Source of the DNA: Acidobacteriota bacterium
Lineage (GTDB): Bacteria > Acidobacteriota > Vicinamibacteria > Vicinamibacterales > UBA8438
DNA: 42,711 nt
Assembly (NCBI GenBank): GCA_026708265.1
Contig: JAPOVI010000235.1
Location: 1-42,711 of the forward strand
Direction: 5' to 3'
Shown: positions 10,301 to 19,083 of the stretch, piece by piece
How the letters are laid out: the number at the start of each line of letters is the position of its first letter
How positions within the stretch are numbered: the stretch's first letter is position 1
Program-made: the position numbers and the translations under genes
The notes under the pieces: model-generated
Seen by the model: only the letters and a program-made list of their open reading frames with translations
Database searches by the model: none
Told to the model about the DNA's origin: nothing

Positions 10301-11212
10301 CGGCATGTCGTCGGGAGGGGGGCGGGCGCCGCCCGCGGGCAGGAGTCGGGACGCATCCTGCCGTTCGCGGGCGGTCGGGCCGCCGCCGGGCCGGGAGCCG
10401 ATGCGGGGCACTCGGTGGTCTGGTGGGATCCCGGACTGCTGCAACTCGACTCGGACGCGGCCGTCGGCATCCGCCGCGAGGATCTGCTGTCGCGGGACGC
10501 GCCCGGCGAGCAGGTGGAGCAGGATCTCCAGCGCTATCGCGCCTGGTTGCGGCGCCACGGGGAGACGGTGGCGAAGGGGGCGCGCCCGAGCCTCGCGGTG
10601 ACGACCGCGACCGAGCTCGCGCGCGAAGCGCCCGCCGAGCCGGGCGACGAGGAGGCGCTCGCCGCGCCCTCCCCGCCGCCCCCCGTGACCCTCGTGGAGC
10701 TGCCGCGCGATGCCGGGCGGCCGGAGGGCGCGCGCTTTGGCTCCCTGGTGCACCAGGTCCTGGCCGACGTGCCGCTGGACGAGGCGCCCGCAGCGGACCC
10801 CCGAGCCGCGGGGGCGACGGGTGGGGCATCCGCATCGGTATCCGCCGTCGCCTGCCTGAACGGCCGCATCCTGGGCGCGACCGAAGAGGAGATCGCGGCC
10901 GCGGCCCGCGTGGCGGCGCGCGTCCTGGAGCACCCCCTGCTGGCGCGCGCCCGGGCGGCGTCACGCCGCGGGGAATGCCGCCGGGAGGCTCCCGTGAGCA
11001 TGCGCGCGGACGACGGTCGCGTGATCGAGGGGACCGTCGACGTCGCGTTCCGCGAGGACGGCGTCTGGACGGTGGTCGATTACAAGACCGACCGCGAGAT
11101 CGGCGAGACGGGGGGTGCGGCCGAGGTGTACCGGCGGCAGGTCACCCTCTATGCGCGCATCATTGCCCGGGCAACGGGCGAGCCGGCCCAGGCCGTGCTG
11201 ATGCGCGTGTGA
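7304..11212 (+). CDS. addA: AddA-type UvrD-family helicase-nuclease subunit
   Basis: A 1302-residue superfamily-1 helicase with a C-terminal nuclease. Walker A is at 27-34 (AAAGTGKT), Walker B at 385-393 (VDEFQDTDP), the [14 protein letters not shown] motif follows, then motif V near 838 ([12 protein letters not shown]) and motif VI near 908 (YVAATRARD). The C-terminal PD-(D/E)XK domain shows [15 protein letters not shown] and VDYKTD (D1259, K1261), then QVTLYARI. With addB upstream it forms a complete two-nuclease AddAB enzyme. The start is the ATG at 7304 in [15 protein letters not shown]; the frame is open further upstream but there it overlaps addB. The protein carries a Gly/Asp/Ala-rich insert (about residues 485-545) that includes a 14-residue tandem duplication. 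Confidence 0.93.
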   Translation: MSVPPLADADVRRRIRTALDESIVVEAAAGTGKTSVLVERIVEVLAAGRAPVDEILAVTFTEKAAGELKLRLRGALEEARRQAAAAGPDPAAAERHRCLDEAIAHLEEAQVSTIHAFCADLLRERPVEARVDPRFEVLDDRGAQRLFRQVFDGWLQTALDDPPPGVRRALRRRDRPAFGEPGGDGPTGRLRRAAWELAEWRDFERPWRREADFRREPTIDEVVGHLVRFAALTDRAANRRNDGFFLDTEPARSVARSIRESDDVRSRRDYDFVEAQLVELAAHRRFARPRKGFGAEYGEDLPRAHVLEQHEGVVAVLERFRAVADADLAALLREELRAPIAGYGQAKTEAGRLDFVDLLLLARDLIRGHDDVRAAAQRRYARVFVDEFQDTDPLQAEILLLLAAEDPSERDWRAVVPAAGKLFIVGDPKQSIYRFRRADVGVYRQVTVQLARHGVAHVALTTSFRAVPAIQRVVNHAFAPLMGTPGDAPADGDGGAPDGSAADGGSGGEDHPAGSADGGSGGNDHAAGSAVGGVATDGAPGLPGYVPLAAHRADDPKQPAVVALPVPRPYGPWGRPTGRAIEASLPDAVGAFVAWLVRESGWTVTERQARPASGGYETVAVPVEARHVALLFRRFYAWGSDVTRSYVDALEARGLRHLLVGGRSYHERDEVAAMRAVLTAIEWPDDELAVFAALRGTLFAVDDETLLAYRHRFGRFHPFRVPRALAAGELEGADRLLPVADALELLRRLHRTRNEIPIAHTIGQLLEATRAHAGFVMRRAGEQVLANVLQLGEMARRYEQSGGLSFRGFVDELRDEAAEGQAGEAPILEQGSDGVRIMTVHGAKGLEFPVVILADPTSRLHRATAGRFIDSARGICALRLGGWAPLDLLDHEAEEIARDREEGIRLAYVAATRARDLLVVPAEGDAAPAEDWTVRGDAGATRAHPLRAGWASPLYASLYPPLDRRRHPEEAAGCPAFGRDSVLARPPEEPGGENNVAPGRHVVGRGAGAARGQESGRILPFAGGRAAAGPGADAGHSVVWWDPGLLQLDSDAAVGIRREDLLSRDAPGEQVEQDLQRYRAWLRRHGETVAKGARPSLAVTTATELAREAPAEPGDEEALAAPSPPPPVTLVELPRDAGRPEGARFGSLVHQVLADVPLDEAPAADPRAAGATGGASASVSAVACLNGRILGATEEEIAAAARVAARVLEHPLLARARAASRRGECRREAPVSMRADDGRVIEGTVDVAFREDGVWTVVDYKTDREIGETGGAAEVYRRQVTLYARIIARATGEPAQAVLMRV
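8807..8890 (+). repeat. Two tandem 42-bp repeats inside addA
   Basis: Units 8807-8848 and 8849-8890 are near-identical and in frame. They encode two copies of [14 protein letters not shown] (second copy with N and A substitutions). They sit in a low-complexity insert between helicase motifs and are probably a disordered surface loop. Confidence 0.85.
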
Positions 11213-11261
11213 CGCACCGCGAGTTGGCACGCCACACGCGCGCAGGTCGCAGACCGCGGAC

Positions 11262-12575
11262 TCAGCGTCGGGGCACGGCGCTCCGGCCGCCGCCCGACGA
11301 CGACGAGCCGCCGGCCCGCTGGCCGCCGCCCGACGAACCGCCGGATCGCCCGCTGTAGCCGCCTCGCGTGGCCCCTCCGCCACCCCTCGATCCGACGTTC
11401 GGGGTGCTGCCCCCGCTCCGCGGGCGCGCCGTCGACGTCCCGCCGGATCCGCCCCCCACGGGCACGGCAGCACCGGCGTTCTCGACCGCGGTCCGCTGGC
11501 GGACGCGCGTGTAGCCGAGACCCTTGACGGCGCCGCCGGGCGGCGCGGTGTCGCCGCCGCCGAGCTGGATGAAGGGGCTGCCGCCGCCGCCGTACGGATA
11601 GCCGTAGTACGGCGAGTAGGGCCCGCCGTAGAGGCCTCCGTAGCGCATGTAGCCGTAGTAGCCGAACGGCGTCATGTAGTACGGATACGCGGAGCCGTAG
11701 GAGAATGGATCGTAGGCGAAGCCGCCGCCGGTGCTGCTCCAGCCGCCCCCGGATCGACCGCTGCGCCGCCGCTCGACGACGAAGCGCTCCGGGTAGGCGA
11801 GTGCGACCAGCAGGTCGATGACGCCGGGGTCGATGCCCGCGTTGTCGAGGTCGACGAGGATGCTCCGATCGATCTGCAGGCGCGGCTCCGTCTCGGTGAG
11901 AAGCGCCTCCACGACACGCGCATCCGCCTTCACGGCGGCCTCGCGCACCGCGTCCAGGCCGGGCGGGGCGGCGCTCTCGCGCCGGGCCTGGCGGATGTCG
12001 TCGAGCCGGGCCGCCGACGCGGTCGTCCCGGAGTCCGCGTGCGGGGCCGGGTTGTAGCGCCGGATCTCCAGGTGCTGCTCCCCCTCGACCTCGACGACCT
12101 GAATGTCGACCCAGGTCGACGTGTCGGAAAGCAGGCTGATTCCGGACCGGGCCACCGGGCCGGCCTCGTCCCCGCAGCGAATCTCCGCCCTGGTGAAGAT
12201 CCGCTGGCCGTCGGCCGACCACTCGCGCCGTTCCCAGCCGCGGCACTCGCCGTCGCTCACCTTGCGGCGGACCCCGTCGGCCACGAGGGTCCGCTCCACG
12301 AACACTTCGTCGCCGGCACGGGCGGTCATCCGCGCGCCCTCCGGGTCGGGCGTCAGGCAGACCACCATCGGAGCGGGAAGCTCGCTGCCGTCGGGGGCCT
12401 GCTCGAACTGCTCCTCCCAGAGCCGCCAGCAACCCATCCACGGCAGCCAGCGCGCATCGGGCTCGACGGCGGTCCCGCCGCCCGTCGGCGCCTGCGCAAG
12501 CGCGGGGAGCGCCACGCCCAGGATCGCCACCGCCAGGACGGCCGCGATTCCGATCGGACGTCGAATGGTCTGCAT
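11262..12575 (-). CDS. Secreted protein with Gly/Tyr- and Gly/Ser-rich C-terminus, function unknown
   Basis: A 437-residue protein with a clear signal peptide (MQTIRRPIGIAAVLAVAILGVALPALAQ). The N-terminal half is a compact, Trp/Cys-containing domain (PWMGCWRLWEEQ, GECRGWERREW). A middle helical part (about 190-260) contains DNAGIDPGVIDLLVALAYPERFVVER. From about residue 270 the chain is rich in Tyr, Gly and Pro (YYGYMRYGGLYGG, YSPYYGYPYGGGG), and from about 350 it is almost only Gly/Ser/Arg. Similar low-complexity tails occur in surface or adhesive proteins, but I do not recognise the family. The ATG at 12575 is chosen because it starts the signal peptide, although the frame runs on upstream. 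It is convergent with addA and divergent from the cyclotransferase gene. Confidence 0.7.
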   Translation of the reverse strand: MQTIRRPIGIAAVLAVAILGVALPALAQAPTGGGTAVEPDARWLPWMGCWRLWEEQFEQAPDGSELPAPMVVCLTPDPEGARMTARAGDEVFVERTLVADGVRRKVSDGECRGWERREWSADGQRIFTRAEIRCGDEAGPVARSGISLLSDTSTWVDIQVVEVEGEQHLEIRRYNPAPHADSGTTASAARLDDIRQARRESAAPPGLDAVREAAVKADARVVEALLTETEPRLQIDRSILVDLDNAGIDPGVIDLLVALAYPERFVVERRRSGRSGGGWSSTGGGFAYDPFSYGSAYPYYMTPFGYYGYMRYGGLYGGPYSPYYGYPYGGGGSPFIQLGGGDTAPPGGAVKGLGYTRVRQRTAVENAGAAVPVGGGSGGTSTARPRSGGSTPNVGSRGGGGATRGGYSGRSGGSSGGGQRAGGSSSSGGGRSAVPRR

Positions 12576-12700
12576 CGTTCCTACCCTCGCGTTCTGTGCC
12601 GCGCGCTGTTTCGAGTCCTGCCTCACTATGACCCAGAACCGGACCCCGGCGCCAGCGGCGGCGCCCGGCCCGTCGTGGGGCGCGGCGCCGGGCCGCGGTT

Positions 12701-13612
12701 GTGGCAGAATGGCCCCGAGCCGTGCCCGCCAGGAACAGGACCCGTCGCCACGCCGCGCCACGCCCCCGTTCGGCCCGCCCGGCCGCTGTCTCCCGTGCTC
12801 GGCGCGCCCGCCGGCTGTTGCCGATCGGCGCAATCGTGGCTCTCGCCGCGGCGGCCGCGGCCGGCTGGGCCTTCCGCGCGGCGGAGAGCGGCGCCCCGAC
12901 GGCTGCGCAGTCCGCGCCCGTGCTGCGGTCGCTCACCGTGAAGGTGCATCGCGCCTTTCCGCACGACACCAGCGCCTACACGCAGGGCCTGCTGTGGTGG
13001 GACGGCAAGCTCTACGAGAGCACGGGCCAGTACGGGACGTCCGACCTGCGCCGGCTCGACCCGGCGACGGGGGCGGTCGAGCAGCACGTGGACATCGACG
13101 CGGCCTACTTCGGGGAAGGTCTCGCGCGCGTCGACGACGAGCTCATCATGCTGACCTGGAAGGCGCAGCGGGCGTTCGTCTTCGGGCTCGAGCGCTTCGA
13201 CCGCCGGCGGACGTTCCGCTACCGGGGCGACGGTTGGGGCCTGTGCAACGACGGCCGCCGGCTGGTCATGAGCAACGGCTCCAACCGTCTCACGTTCCGC
13301 GACCTGCGGACCTTCGAGCCCCTCGGAGAGGTAGCGGTCACGCTGCGCGGGCTGCCCCTCATGCAGCTCAACGAGCTCGAGTGCGTGGGCGGCGCCGTCT
13401 ACGCCAACGTCTACCAGACCGACTACCTCGTCCGCATCGATCCGTCGAGCGGGCGCGTGACGCACCAGATCGACGCGTCCGGGCTCATCACGCCGGCGGA
13501 GGCCCGCCGTGCGGACGTGCTGAACGGCATCGCCTTCGATCCGGGAACGGAGCGCTTCTACATCACCGGCAAGCTCTGGCCGACGATGTTCGAAGTGACC
13601 TTCGAGGAGTAG
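12701..13612 (+). CDS. Glutaminyl-peptide cyclotransferase, plant-type (beta-propeller)
   Basis: About 303 residues. An N-terminal Arg-rich stretch and one membrane segment (LLPIGAIVALAAAAAAGWAF) precede a five-blade-propeller enzyme of the plant/bacterial glutaminyl cyclase family (Glu_cyclase_2), which forms pyroglutamate at peptide N-termini. Family marks visible are HDTSAYTQGLLWWDGKLYES, TGQYGTSDLRRLD, the glutamate in NELECVGG, and NGIAFDPGTERFYITGKLWP near the end. The protein probably acts outside the cytoplasmic membrane. The start is either GTG at 12701 or GTG at 12722; both keep the anchor. It is monocistronic, with a convergent gene downstream. Confidence 0.87.
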   Translation: MAEWPRAVPARNRTRRHAAPRPRSARPAAVSRARRARRLLPIGAIVALAAAAAAGWAFRAAESGAPTAAQSAPVLRSLTVKVHRAFPHDTSAYTQGLLWWDGKLYESTGQYGTSDLRRLDPATGAVEQHVDIDAAYFGEGLARVDDELIMLTWKAQRAFVFGLERFDRRRTFRYRGDGWGLCNDGRRLVMSNGSNRLTFRDLRTFEPLGEVAVTLRGLPLMQLNELECVGGAVYANVYQTDYLVRIDPSSGRVTHQIDASGLITPAEARRADVLNGIAFDPGTERFYITGKLWPTMFEVTFEE

Positions 13613-13647
13613 CACCGGCCCTCGTTTCTCGGCCGCGCGTCCTGCGT

Positions 13648-13669
13648 CCGCCCGCGGCGCGTCGGGCGG
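13648..13669. terminator. GC hairpin between convergent genes
   Basis: CCGCCCG (13648-13654) pairs with CGGGCGG (13663-13669) around an eight-base loop in the 67-bp gap between the cyclotransferase stop and the stop of the convergent barrel gene. It could serve both directions. No T run is present. Confidence 0.3.
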
Positions 13670-13679
13670 CGGCCGGTCG

Positions 13680-14567
13680 TCAGAAGACGAAGCGGACGCC
13701 GGCCTGGATGCGCAGGCCGGTCAGATCGATCGGCTCGAAGCCGCAGAAGCCGAGCGGCTCCGGTGGTCCGAAGACGCCCGCCAGGGGCCGCCGGCAGACC
13801 AGGTCGTCGTCCGCCCACACGTAGCGGCCCTCGATCGTTGCGTAGACCCGCGAGGTCAAGCGGATGTCGGTCCCGGCCAGAACGTGGCGGGACAGGGTCC
13901 AGCCGCTCGACGCGAAGATGTCGGCGAAGAGCTCGTACGTGAGCGGGTCGACGAACTCGCCGGCCTGCTGCAGGGAATGGTGGAGGAAGCCGCCGCCCAC
14001 CCCGACGTAGGGCACCACCGGGGCCGGGATCCAGGCGTACTGGCCGATGGCGCGCCCCCGCGGCGTGATTGCGAACCGCAGGCTCCCGTTCAGGTCGACC
14101 TGGCGCAGGGTGGTCTCCTGCTCGATGGGCAGCCCGTCCGAGCCGACGAACGCGCGCAGCTCCGAGCGGGCGAACGCACGCGTGAGGTCGACGCCGATCC
14201 CGACGTCGAGCCGCGACGTAAGGGCCACGCCCACGTCGAAGCCGAAGCCTGGAGCATCGAAGCTCATCCGTCCGAGACCGAGGTCCTGCGGATCCTCCTC
14301 GGCAGCCCGGCGCACGAACAGCTCCTCGTGGATGAAGTCGTAGATGTCGCTGTCGGCCCGGGCGCGATTCCAGATGCCCCGGATCGAAACCGACGCGCGG
14401 GGGCGCTCGAACAGGAAGTCCGGTTGGCCCCGTACCGTCCCGCGCGCGGTCTGTTGCTCCTCGGCTGCCGCGGCGGCAGGAAGGCCGCCGACGGCGAGGA
14501 GCGCGATCAGGCAGCGGGCCGTGCGCAGCGCGATTGGGCGCTGGTGCCGGTTGTGACGTGAGTCCAT
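13680..14567 (-). CDS. Outer-membrane beta-barrel protein (predicted), function unknown
   Basis: A 295-residue exported protein. After a basic N-terminus a hydrophobic signal segment ends in GLPAAAAAEEQQ. The mature part alternates short polar and aromatic beta-strands (GFGFDVGVALTSRLDVGIGVDL, PYVGVGGGFLHH, RVYATIEGRYVW) and ends in GVRFVF, a terminal phenylalanine being the usual BAM signal of outer-membrane barrels. I place the start at the ATG at 14567 because it opens the signal peptide. The barrel is of the OmpW/OmpA-like small type, but the exact family is not clear. It lies downstream of the lipoprotein gene on the same strand, 265 bp away, with hairpins in between. Confidence 0.7.
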   Translation of the reverse strand: MDSRHNRHQRPIALRTARCLIALLAVGGLPAAAAAEEQQTARGTVRGQPDFLFERPRASVSIRGIWNRARADSDIYDFIHEELFVRRAAEEDPQDLGLGRMSFDAPGFGFDVGVALTSRLDVGIGVDLTRAFARSELRAFVGSDGLPIEQETTLRQVDLNGSLRFAITPRGRAIGQYAWIPAPVVPYVGVGGGFLHHSLQQAGEFVDPLTYELFADIFASSGWTLSRHVLAGTDIRLTSRVYATIEGRYVWADDDLVCRRPLAGVFGPPEPLGFCGFEPIDLTGLRIQAGVRFVF

Positions 14568-14688
14568 GTCCCCTGTCGGAGCAAGATCCGGGCCAGCCCT
14601 TCCCGCCCCGTCTGCAGCCTGCCCGGCGACGTTTCCTGCGCCCGGCGGCCTGTAGCGGCGGGCGGACAGGTGTCCGGGCTGGAGTACG

Positions 14689-14729
14689 CGTGCCCTTCGG
14701 GCACGTCGGGAGTTCGCTGCGCGAACTCC
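14689..14729. repeat. Two adjacent perfect stem-loops in the intergenic gap
   Basis: CGTGCCC-TTC-GGGCACG spans 14689-14705. GGAGTTCG (14709-14716) pairs with CGAACTCC (14722-14729), with one more C-G pair closing the loop. A GC palindrome (GCGGGCGCCCGC) follows near 14741. The gap lies between the lipoprotein gene and the barrel gene. The dense pairing suggests a terminator for the lipoprotein gene or an intergenic palindromic repeat element; copy number in the genome would tell which. Confidence 0.5.
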
Positions 14730-14832
14730 TGCGCGCCGTGGCGGGCGCCCGCCACCCAGGCGTCTGCGCCGTAGAACCGGCGACGCACGAACTCCGTGCC
14801 CGCGCAGACTCCCCAAGCGCCGGAAGGGCGCT

Positions 14833-15681
14833 CTAGCTGTCGGCGGCGAGCTTGATCTCGATGGAGGCCGCCAGCCACTGGTCGCCGCCGAGGATCTCCC
14901 AGTCCGCGGTTCCGGACCCGCCGGGCGCGCCGTTGCGGTTGTCGGAACCCGCGAGGGCGACGGCGTTGTCGGTGGCGGAGCAGTCCGCCATCGGGGGCCC
15001 GCACCCGTCGGCGCCGTCCGCGGCGGCGGGGAACGAGGCGACGTTGAAGCGCACGGTGTTCGGCGCGTCGGTGAAGACGTCGGAGCCGACGAGGAAGTTG
15101 CGGGCGTCGTCGGTCTCCACGACGGTCAGCCGCAGCACCCGCGAGTTGGCCCGCGTCGTCACGACCACCGGGGCCGTCGGCGCGGCGGACGTGCCGCGCG
15201 CGGTGGCCGTCGCTCCGATGGGCGCGAGGCTGTCGATGTTGGAGTAGCGCAGCACCGCCCCCGCCGCGTGGCGCCGCGAGCCCCAACTGAACGCCGCCTC
15301 GGTGTCGGAGCCGTCGGTCACCTTGTAGAAGATGCTCAACTGGCAGGAGACGCCTTCCGAGTCCGCCCCGCAGAGCGCGCCGTTGAAGCCCTCGAAGCCC
15401 GCGATGGGCGTCCAGCCCTCCGGGCCCTGGATGTTCGGGTTGGCCTTGATCCCGAGCACCGCGACGAGCAGCTCGCCGGGCTCGCCGGGCGGAACCGGGA
15501 TCGCGAGCGCACCCGCGCCGTCCCGTCCGGTCTGGCCCGTCTCGACGCCCTCGAGCGCGGGCGTTGCGCAACCGGCGAGCACCATCGCGCCCAGCAGGGC
15601 GGCCAGGCCGGTGGCTCGTCCGACGGTCGCGACGCGGCCCGCGCCGAACGGGACGGGCAGAGAGCACGACGACATCCGCAT
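14833..15681 (-). CDS. Exported lipoprotein, function unknown
   Basis: A 282-residue protein with a lipoprotein signal peptide: hydrophobic GLAALLGAMV followed by the lipobox LAGC. The mature domain starts with a VETGQTGRDGAGALAIPVPPGEPGELLVAVLGI stretch (given in part) and continues with beta-rich sequence such as GWTPIAGFEGFNGAL and SIFYKVTDGSDTEAAFSWGS. This pattern resembles secreted beta-sandwich domains seen in many environmental bacteria, where a polymer- or surface-binding role is usual, but no catalytic motif is visible. The ATG at 15681 is supported by GAGGAG about seven bases upstream on the minus strand; an earlier ATG at 15708 lacks this. Confidence 0.75.
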   Translation of the reverse strand: MRMSSCSLPVPFGAGRVATVGRATGLAALLGAMVLAGCATPALEGVETGQTGRDGAGALAIPVPPGEPGELLVAVLGIKANPNIQGPEGWTPIAGFEGFNGALCGADSEGVSCQLSIFYKVTDGSDTEAAFSWGSRRHAAGAVLRYSNIDSLAPIGATATARGTSAAPTAPVVVTTRANSRVLRLTVVETDDARNFLVGSDVFTDAPNTVRFNVASFPAAADGADGCGPPMADCSATDNAVALAGSDNRNGAPGGSGTADWEILGGDQWLAASIEIKLAADS

Positions 15682-15755
15682 GGCGCCTCCTCGCGATGTG
15701 CGGCGCAACGTCTCGCGGCGTTCGGCCGCGGGATCCAGGCTGCGCGTAGCCCCAG

Positions 15756-15781
15756 AGTATACGGGTAGGCTGTGCTATGCT
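15756..15781. promoter_or_regulatory. Back-to-back -10-like elements in a divergent promoter region
   Basis: TATACT on the minus strand (15756-15761, facing the lipoprotein gene) and TATGCT on the plus strand (15776-15781, facing the first DUF4159 gene) lie within 26 bp. Each matches the -10 consensus well, but neither has a good -35 box. The position, in a 224-bp gap between divergent genes, supports a shared promoter region. Confidence 0.35.
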
Positions 15782-15905
15782 GCGAGTCTCGGGGCCGGCG
15801 CCGCGGTCCGGAGGATGGCAGTCCCGGTTCCTCCCGGCTCGTTGCGGGTCGGCTCCCGCGCGCCGGCTGCGGCGCGCGCCGGCCCTCTACACACGGGAGC
15901 AGCAG

Positions 15906-16772
15906 ATGCGGCCGTTACGCGGCGGACCGATCGCGGTGCTGGTGGCGTTGTCCGTGGCCATGCTGACCGTTCCCGCCTCCCGGCCAGGAGGCCGCGCGGC
16001 GGCTCCGGGGGCCTCGGCCGGAAGCCGCCTTCCGTCTCTCCATGCGGCCGGCGCGCAGCGCGGGACGTTCGATCCGCGCACCCTGCTCGACCGGCGCCGC
16101 GGCACGATCCGGCGCCCCGCCGGGCCCCACGAGTTCTACTTCACGCGCGCCATCTACTCGAGCGGCTGGGGCTGGAACCGCTGGGCCGTCGACTACCCGA
16201 AGGCCGATCAGCAGTTCATGACGATCGTCAACCGGTTGATCTCGATCGACGCGTCGGAGTACGAGAACGCCATCCGCCTCGACGATCCCGATCTCCGCAA
16301 GTACCCGTTCCTGTACGCCCTCGAGGTGGGCGACATCGCGCTCGGCCCGGCCGAGGTCGAGGGGCTCCGCAACTACCTGCTGGCGGGCGGGTTCCTGGTC
16401 ATCGACGACTTCTGGGGCTCGTGGCAGTGGGCGACCTTCGAGCAGCAGATCCGACGCGTCTTCCCCGAGCATCCGATCGTCGACATCCCGTTGGAGCACC
16501 CCATCTTCAACGCGGTCTACCGGATCGACGAGATACTGCAGGTGCCGGCGATGGGGAACTTCTGGGGCGGCCGGACCTGGGAGCAGGACGGCTACAAGGC
16601 CCACGCCCGCGGGATCTTCGACGAGCGCGGGCGCCTGATGGTCGTCATCAACTGGAACACCGACCTCGGCGACGCCTGGGAGTGGGCCGAGCGCCCCGAG
16701 TACCCCCTCAAGTTCTCCACCTTCGCGGTGGAGATGGGGATCAACTTCATCGTCTACGCGATGAGCCACTAG
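15906..16772 (+). CDS. Exported DUF4159 protein (copy 1)
   Basis: A 288-residue protein: an N-terminal signal segment (IAVLVALSVAMLTVPAS), a short linker, then a DUF4159 domain of the type related to GATase1-like folds. Recognisable blocks are EFYFTRAIYSSGWGWNRWAVDYP, the family core GGFLVIDDFWG at 161-171, HPIFNAVYRIDEI, and the C-terminal VEMGINFIVYAMSH. The ATG at 15906 follows GGGAG and starts the signal peptide; the frame is open upstream but has no features. It opens the long plus-strand row that ends at 24996 or 28615. DUF4159 genes commonly sit beside MoxR, DUF58 and BatA genes; no biochemical activity is known to me. Confidence 0.9.
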   Translation: MRPLRGGPIAVLVALSVAMLTVPASRPGGRAAAPGASAGSRLPSLHAAGAQRGTFDPRTLLDRRRGTIRRPAGPHEFYFTRAIYSSGWGWNRWAVDYPKADQQFMTIVNRLISIDASEYENAIRLDDPDLRKYPFLYALEVGDIALGPAEVEGLRNYLLAGGFLVIDDFWGSWQWATFEQQIRRVFPEHPIVDIPLEHPIFNAVYRIDEILQVPAMGNFWGGRTWEQDGYKAHARGIFDERGRLMVVINWNTDLGDAWEWAERPEYPLKFSTFAVEMGINFIVYAMSH

Positions 16773-16818
16773 GATCCGGCGCCGCGGCACGGCGCGGACT
16801 CCAAGACCCGCGAGACCG

Positions 16819-19083
16819 ATGTTCGAACCGATCTTCGAGTTCCTGTTCAAGTACCGTCCCCTCGTCTTCGAGCAGGGCGACTTCGCCATCCGGGCTCCCT
16901 GGGCCATCGCGCTCGGCGCCGCGGCCGTCGCCGGTGCTCTCACGCTGCGGACCTACGCGCAGGTCCGCGGCAACAGCCAGCCGCTCGATCGCGCCGTGCT
17001 GGCCGCGATCCGGCTGGGGGCGATCGCCGTGGTGGCCTTCTGCCTGCTGCAGCCCGTCGTCGTGCTCTCGTCGGTCGTCCCGCAGCAGAACTTCCTGGGC
17101 GTGCTGGTCGACGACTCGCGCAGCATGCAGATCGCGGACCGCGACGAGACGGAGCGGCTGCGCTTCGTCGAGGACCGGTTCCGGGCCGGCGGTGACCTCC
17201 GGACCGCGCTCGAGGAGCGTTTCGCGCTCCGTTTCTTCGGGTTCTCGACGGAGACGGATCGGCTCGGCGACGTCGACGAGCTGACCTACCGCGGCACGCG
17301 CACCCACCTCGGGCAGGCGCTCGAGCGAGCGCACGAGGAGCTGACGGGCGTGCCGCTCTCCGGGCTGGTCGTGGTGACCGACGGGGCCGACAACGCGGAC
17401 GGCGGCCTCGGCGAGTCGCTGCTGCCGATCCAGGCGGCCGGCATCCCGGTGTTCACGGTCGGTCTCGGCCGCGAGACCTTCGACCGCGACATCCAGTTGA
17501 GCCGGGTCGAAACACCCCGCCGGGTGCTGCGGGGCGCCGCGCTGGTCGTCGACGCCGTCGTCACGCACCGCGGCTACCGGGGCGAGACGGTGACCGTGCA
17601 GGTGGAGGACGAGGGCCGCATCGTCGGCTCCGAGGAGGTCGAGCTTGGACGCGACGGGGAGCCGCGGACCGTCCGGCTGCGGTTCACCGCGGCCGAGGAG
17701 GGGCCCCGTCTGTTCACGTTCCGCGTCTCGCCCCGCCCGGGCGAGATGGTCACGCAGAACAACGTGCGCGACGCGCTGATGCTGGTCGAGAACCACAGCG
17801 AGAAGGTCCTGTACTTCGAGGGCGAGCCGCGGTTCGAGGTGAAGTTCCTGCGCCGCGCGGTGGCCGACGACGAGAATCTCCACGTCTCGATCCTGCAGCG
17901 GACGGCGGAGAACAAGTTCATGCGCCTCGACGTCGAGGACGCGGACGACCTGGTGGGCGGGTTCCCGACCACGCGCGCCGATCTGTACCGCTACAGCGGG
18001 CTGGTGCTGGGCAGCATCGAGGCCAACTACTTCACGCCCGACCAGCTCCGGATGATCGCCGACTTCGTCAACAGCCGCGGCGGCGGCCTCCTGATGCTCG
18101 GCAGCCAGCGGTCGTTCGCCGAGGGTGGCTACGCCGGGACCCCGGTCGCCGACGTGCTGCCGGTGGTGCTCGGCGACGCGGAAGCCGAGGAGGACTTCTT
18201 CGTCGAGGTCGCCGTGGAGCCCACGCGGGCCGGCGCCACCCACGCCGCTACCCAGATCGCCGAGAGCGAGGAGCTGTCGGTCGACCGCTGGAACGAGTTG
18301 CCGCCGATCACCATCGTCAACCCGATCACCGAGGTGAAGCCGGGCGCCACGACGCTCCTCACGAGCGCGTCGGACGACCTGGTGGTGCTGGCCTTCCAGC
18401 GGTACGGGGCCGGCAAGTCGCTCGCGTTTCCCGTGCAGGACTCGTGGATGTGGCAGATGCACGCCGACATCGCGGTCGAGGACATGACGCACGAGACGTT
18501 CTGGCGGCGCATGCTCCGGTGGCTGGTCGACGGCGCGCCGGATCAGATCACCGCGGAGCTGCCGGCCGACCGGGTGGAGCCGGGTCAGGCCGTGACGCTC
18601 CTGGCCACGGTGGGCGACGCCAACTTCGAGGAGATCAACAACAGCGCCGTGATCGCCTCGGTGACCCATCCGGACGGGGACTTCACCGACCGGCGGATGG
18701 AGTGGACGGCGGAGGCCGACGGCGAGTACCGCGCCACGTTCATCCCGCCCACCGAGGGCTTCTACGAGGTGCGGATCGAGGCGATGAGCGGCGACGAGCT
18801 CATCGGCGAGGACGTGACGTGGCTGCAGGTGGCGCCGAGCGACGCCGAGTACTACGACTCCACGATGCGCACGGCGCTCCTCGATCGCGTCGCCGAGGAG
18901 ACCGGCGGCCGTCGCTACACGCCCGACACGGTGGCCTCGCTGCCGGACGACGTTCAGTTCGTGGGCGGGGGCGTGACCGTCGTCGAGGAGCGCGACCTCT
19001 GGGACATGCCCGTGCTGCTGCTGCTGCTGGGCACGCTGGTCCTCGGCGAGTGGGGCTACCGGCGCTTCCGGGGGCTGGCGTGA
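16819..19083 (+). CDS. Membrane VWA-domain protein with GATase1-like region
   Basis: A 754-residue protein with two N-terminal membrane segments (about 26-46 and 56-86), a periplasmic body and a C-terminal membrane segment (about 731-751). The VWA domain begins directly after the second segment: VDDSRSM near residue 98 is a DxSxS MIDAS motif, and VVVTDGADN near 188 is its second strand. A segment near 420-450 (GGGLLMLGSQRSFAEGGY) resembles the glutamine-amidotransferase-like domain found in this family, and late beta-sandwich repeats (YRATFIPPTEGFYEVRIEA) follow. It is 46 bp downstream of DUF4159 copy 1 and overlaps the next gene by four bases, so the row is translationally coupled. Confidence 0.88.
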   Translation: MFEPIFEFLFKYRPLVFEQGDFAIRAPWAIALGAAAVAGALTLRTYAQVRGNSQPLDRAVLAAIRLGAIAVVAFCLLQPVVVLSSVVPQQNFLGVLVDDSRSMQIADRDETERLRFVEDRFRAGGDLRTALEERFALRFFGFSTETDRLGDVDELTYRGTRTHLGQALERAHEELTGVPLSGLVVVTDGADNADGGLGESLLPIQAAGIPVFTVGLGRETFDRDIQLSRVETPRRVLRGAALVVDAVVTHRGYRGETVTVQVEDEGRIVGSEEVELGRDGEPRTVRLRFTAAEEGPRLFTFRVSPRPGEMVTQNNVRDALMLVENHSEKVLYFEGEPRFEVKFLRRAVADDENLHVSILQRTAENKFMRLDVEDADDLVGGFPTTRADLYRYSGLVLGSIEANYFTPDQLRMIADFVNSRGGGLLMLGSQRSFAEGGYAGTPVADVLPVVLGDAEAEEDFFVEVAVEPTRAGATHAATQIAESEELSVDRWNELPPITIVNPITEVKPGATTLLTSASDDLVVLAFQRYGAGKSLAFPVQDSWMWQMHADIAVEDMTHETFWRRMLRWLVDGAPDQITAELPADRVEPGQAVTLLATVGDANFEEINNSAVIASVTHPDGDFTDRRMEWTAEADGEYRATFIPPTEGFYEVRIEAMSGDELIGEDVTWLQVAPSDAEYYDSTMRTALLDRVAEETGGRRYTPDTVASLPDDVQFVGGGVTVVEERDLWDMPVLLLLLGTLVLGEWGYRRFRGLA

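Noticed and set aside
14507..15667. Alternative minus-strand frame across the lipoprotein gene and the hairpin gap
   Set aside because: A fragment in the gap looks protein-like, but the rest is antisense-type low complexity, and the lipoprotein frame has a signal peptide, lipobox and ribosome-binding site. The fragment is better explained by the inverted repeats.
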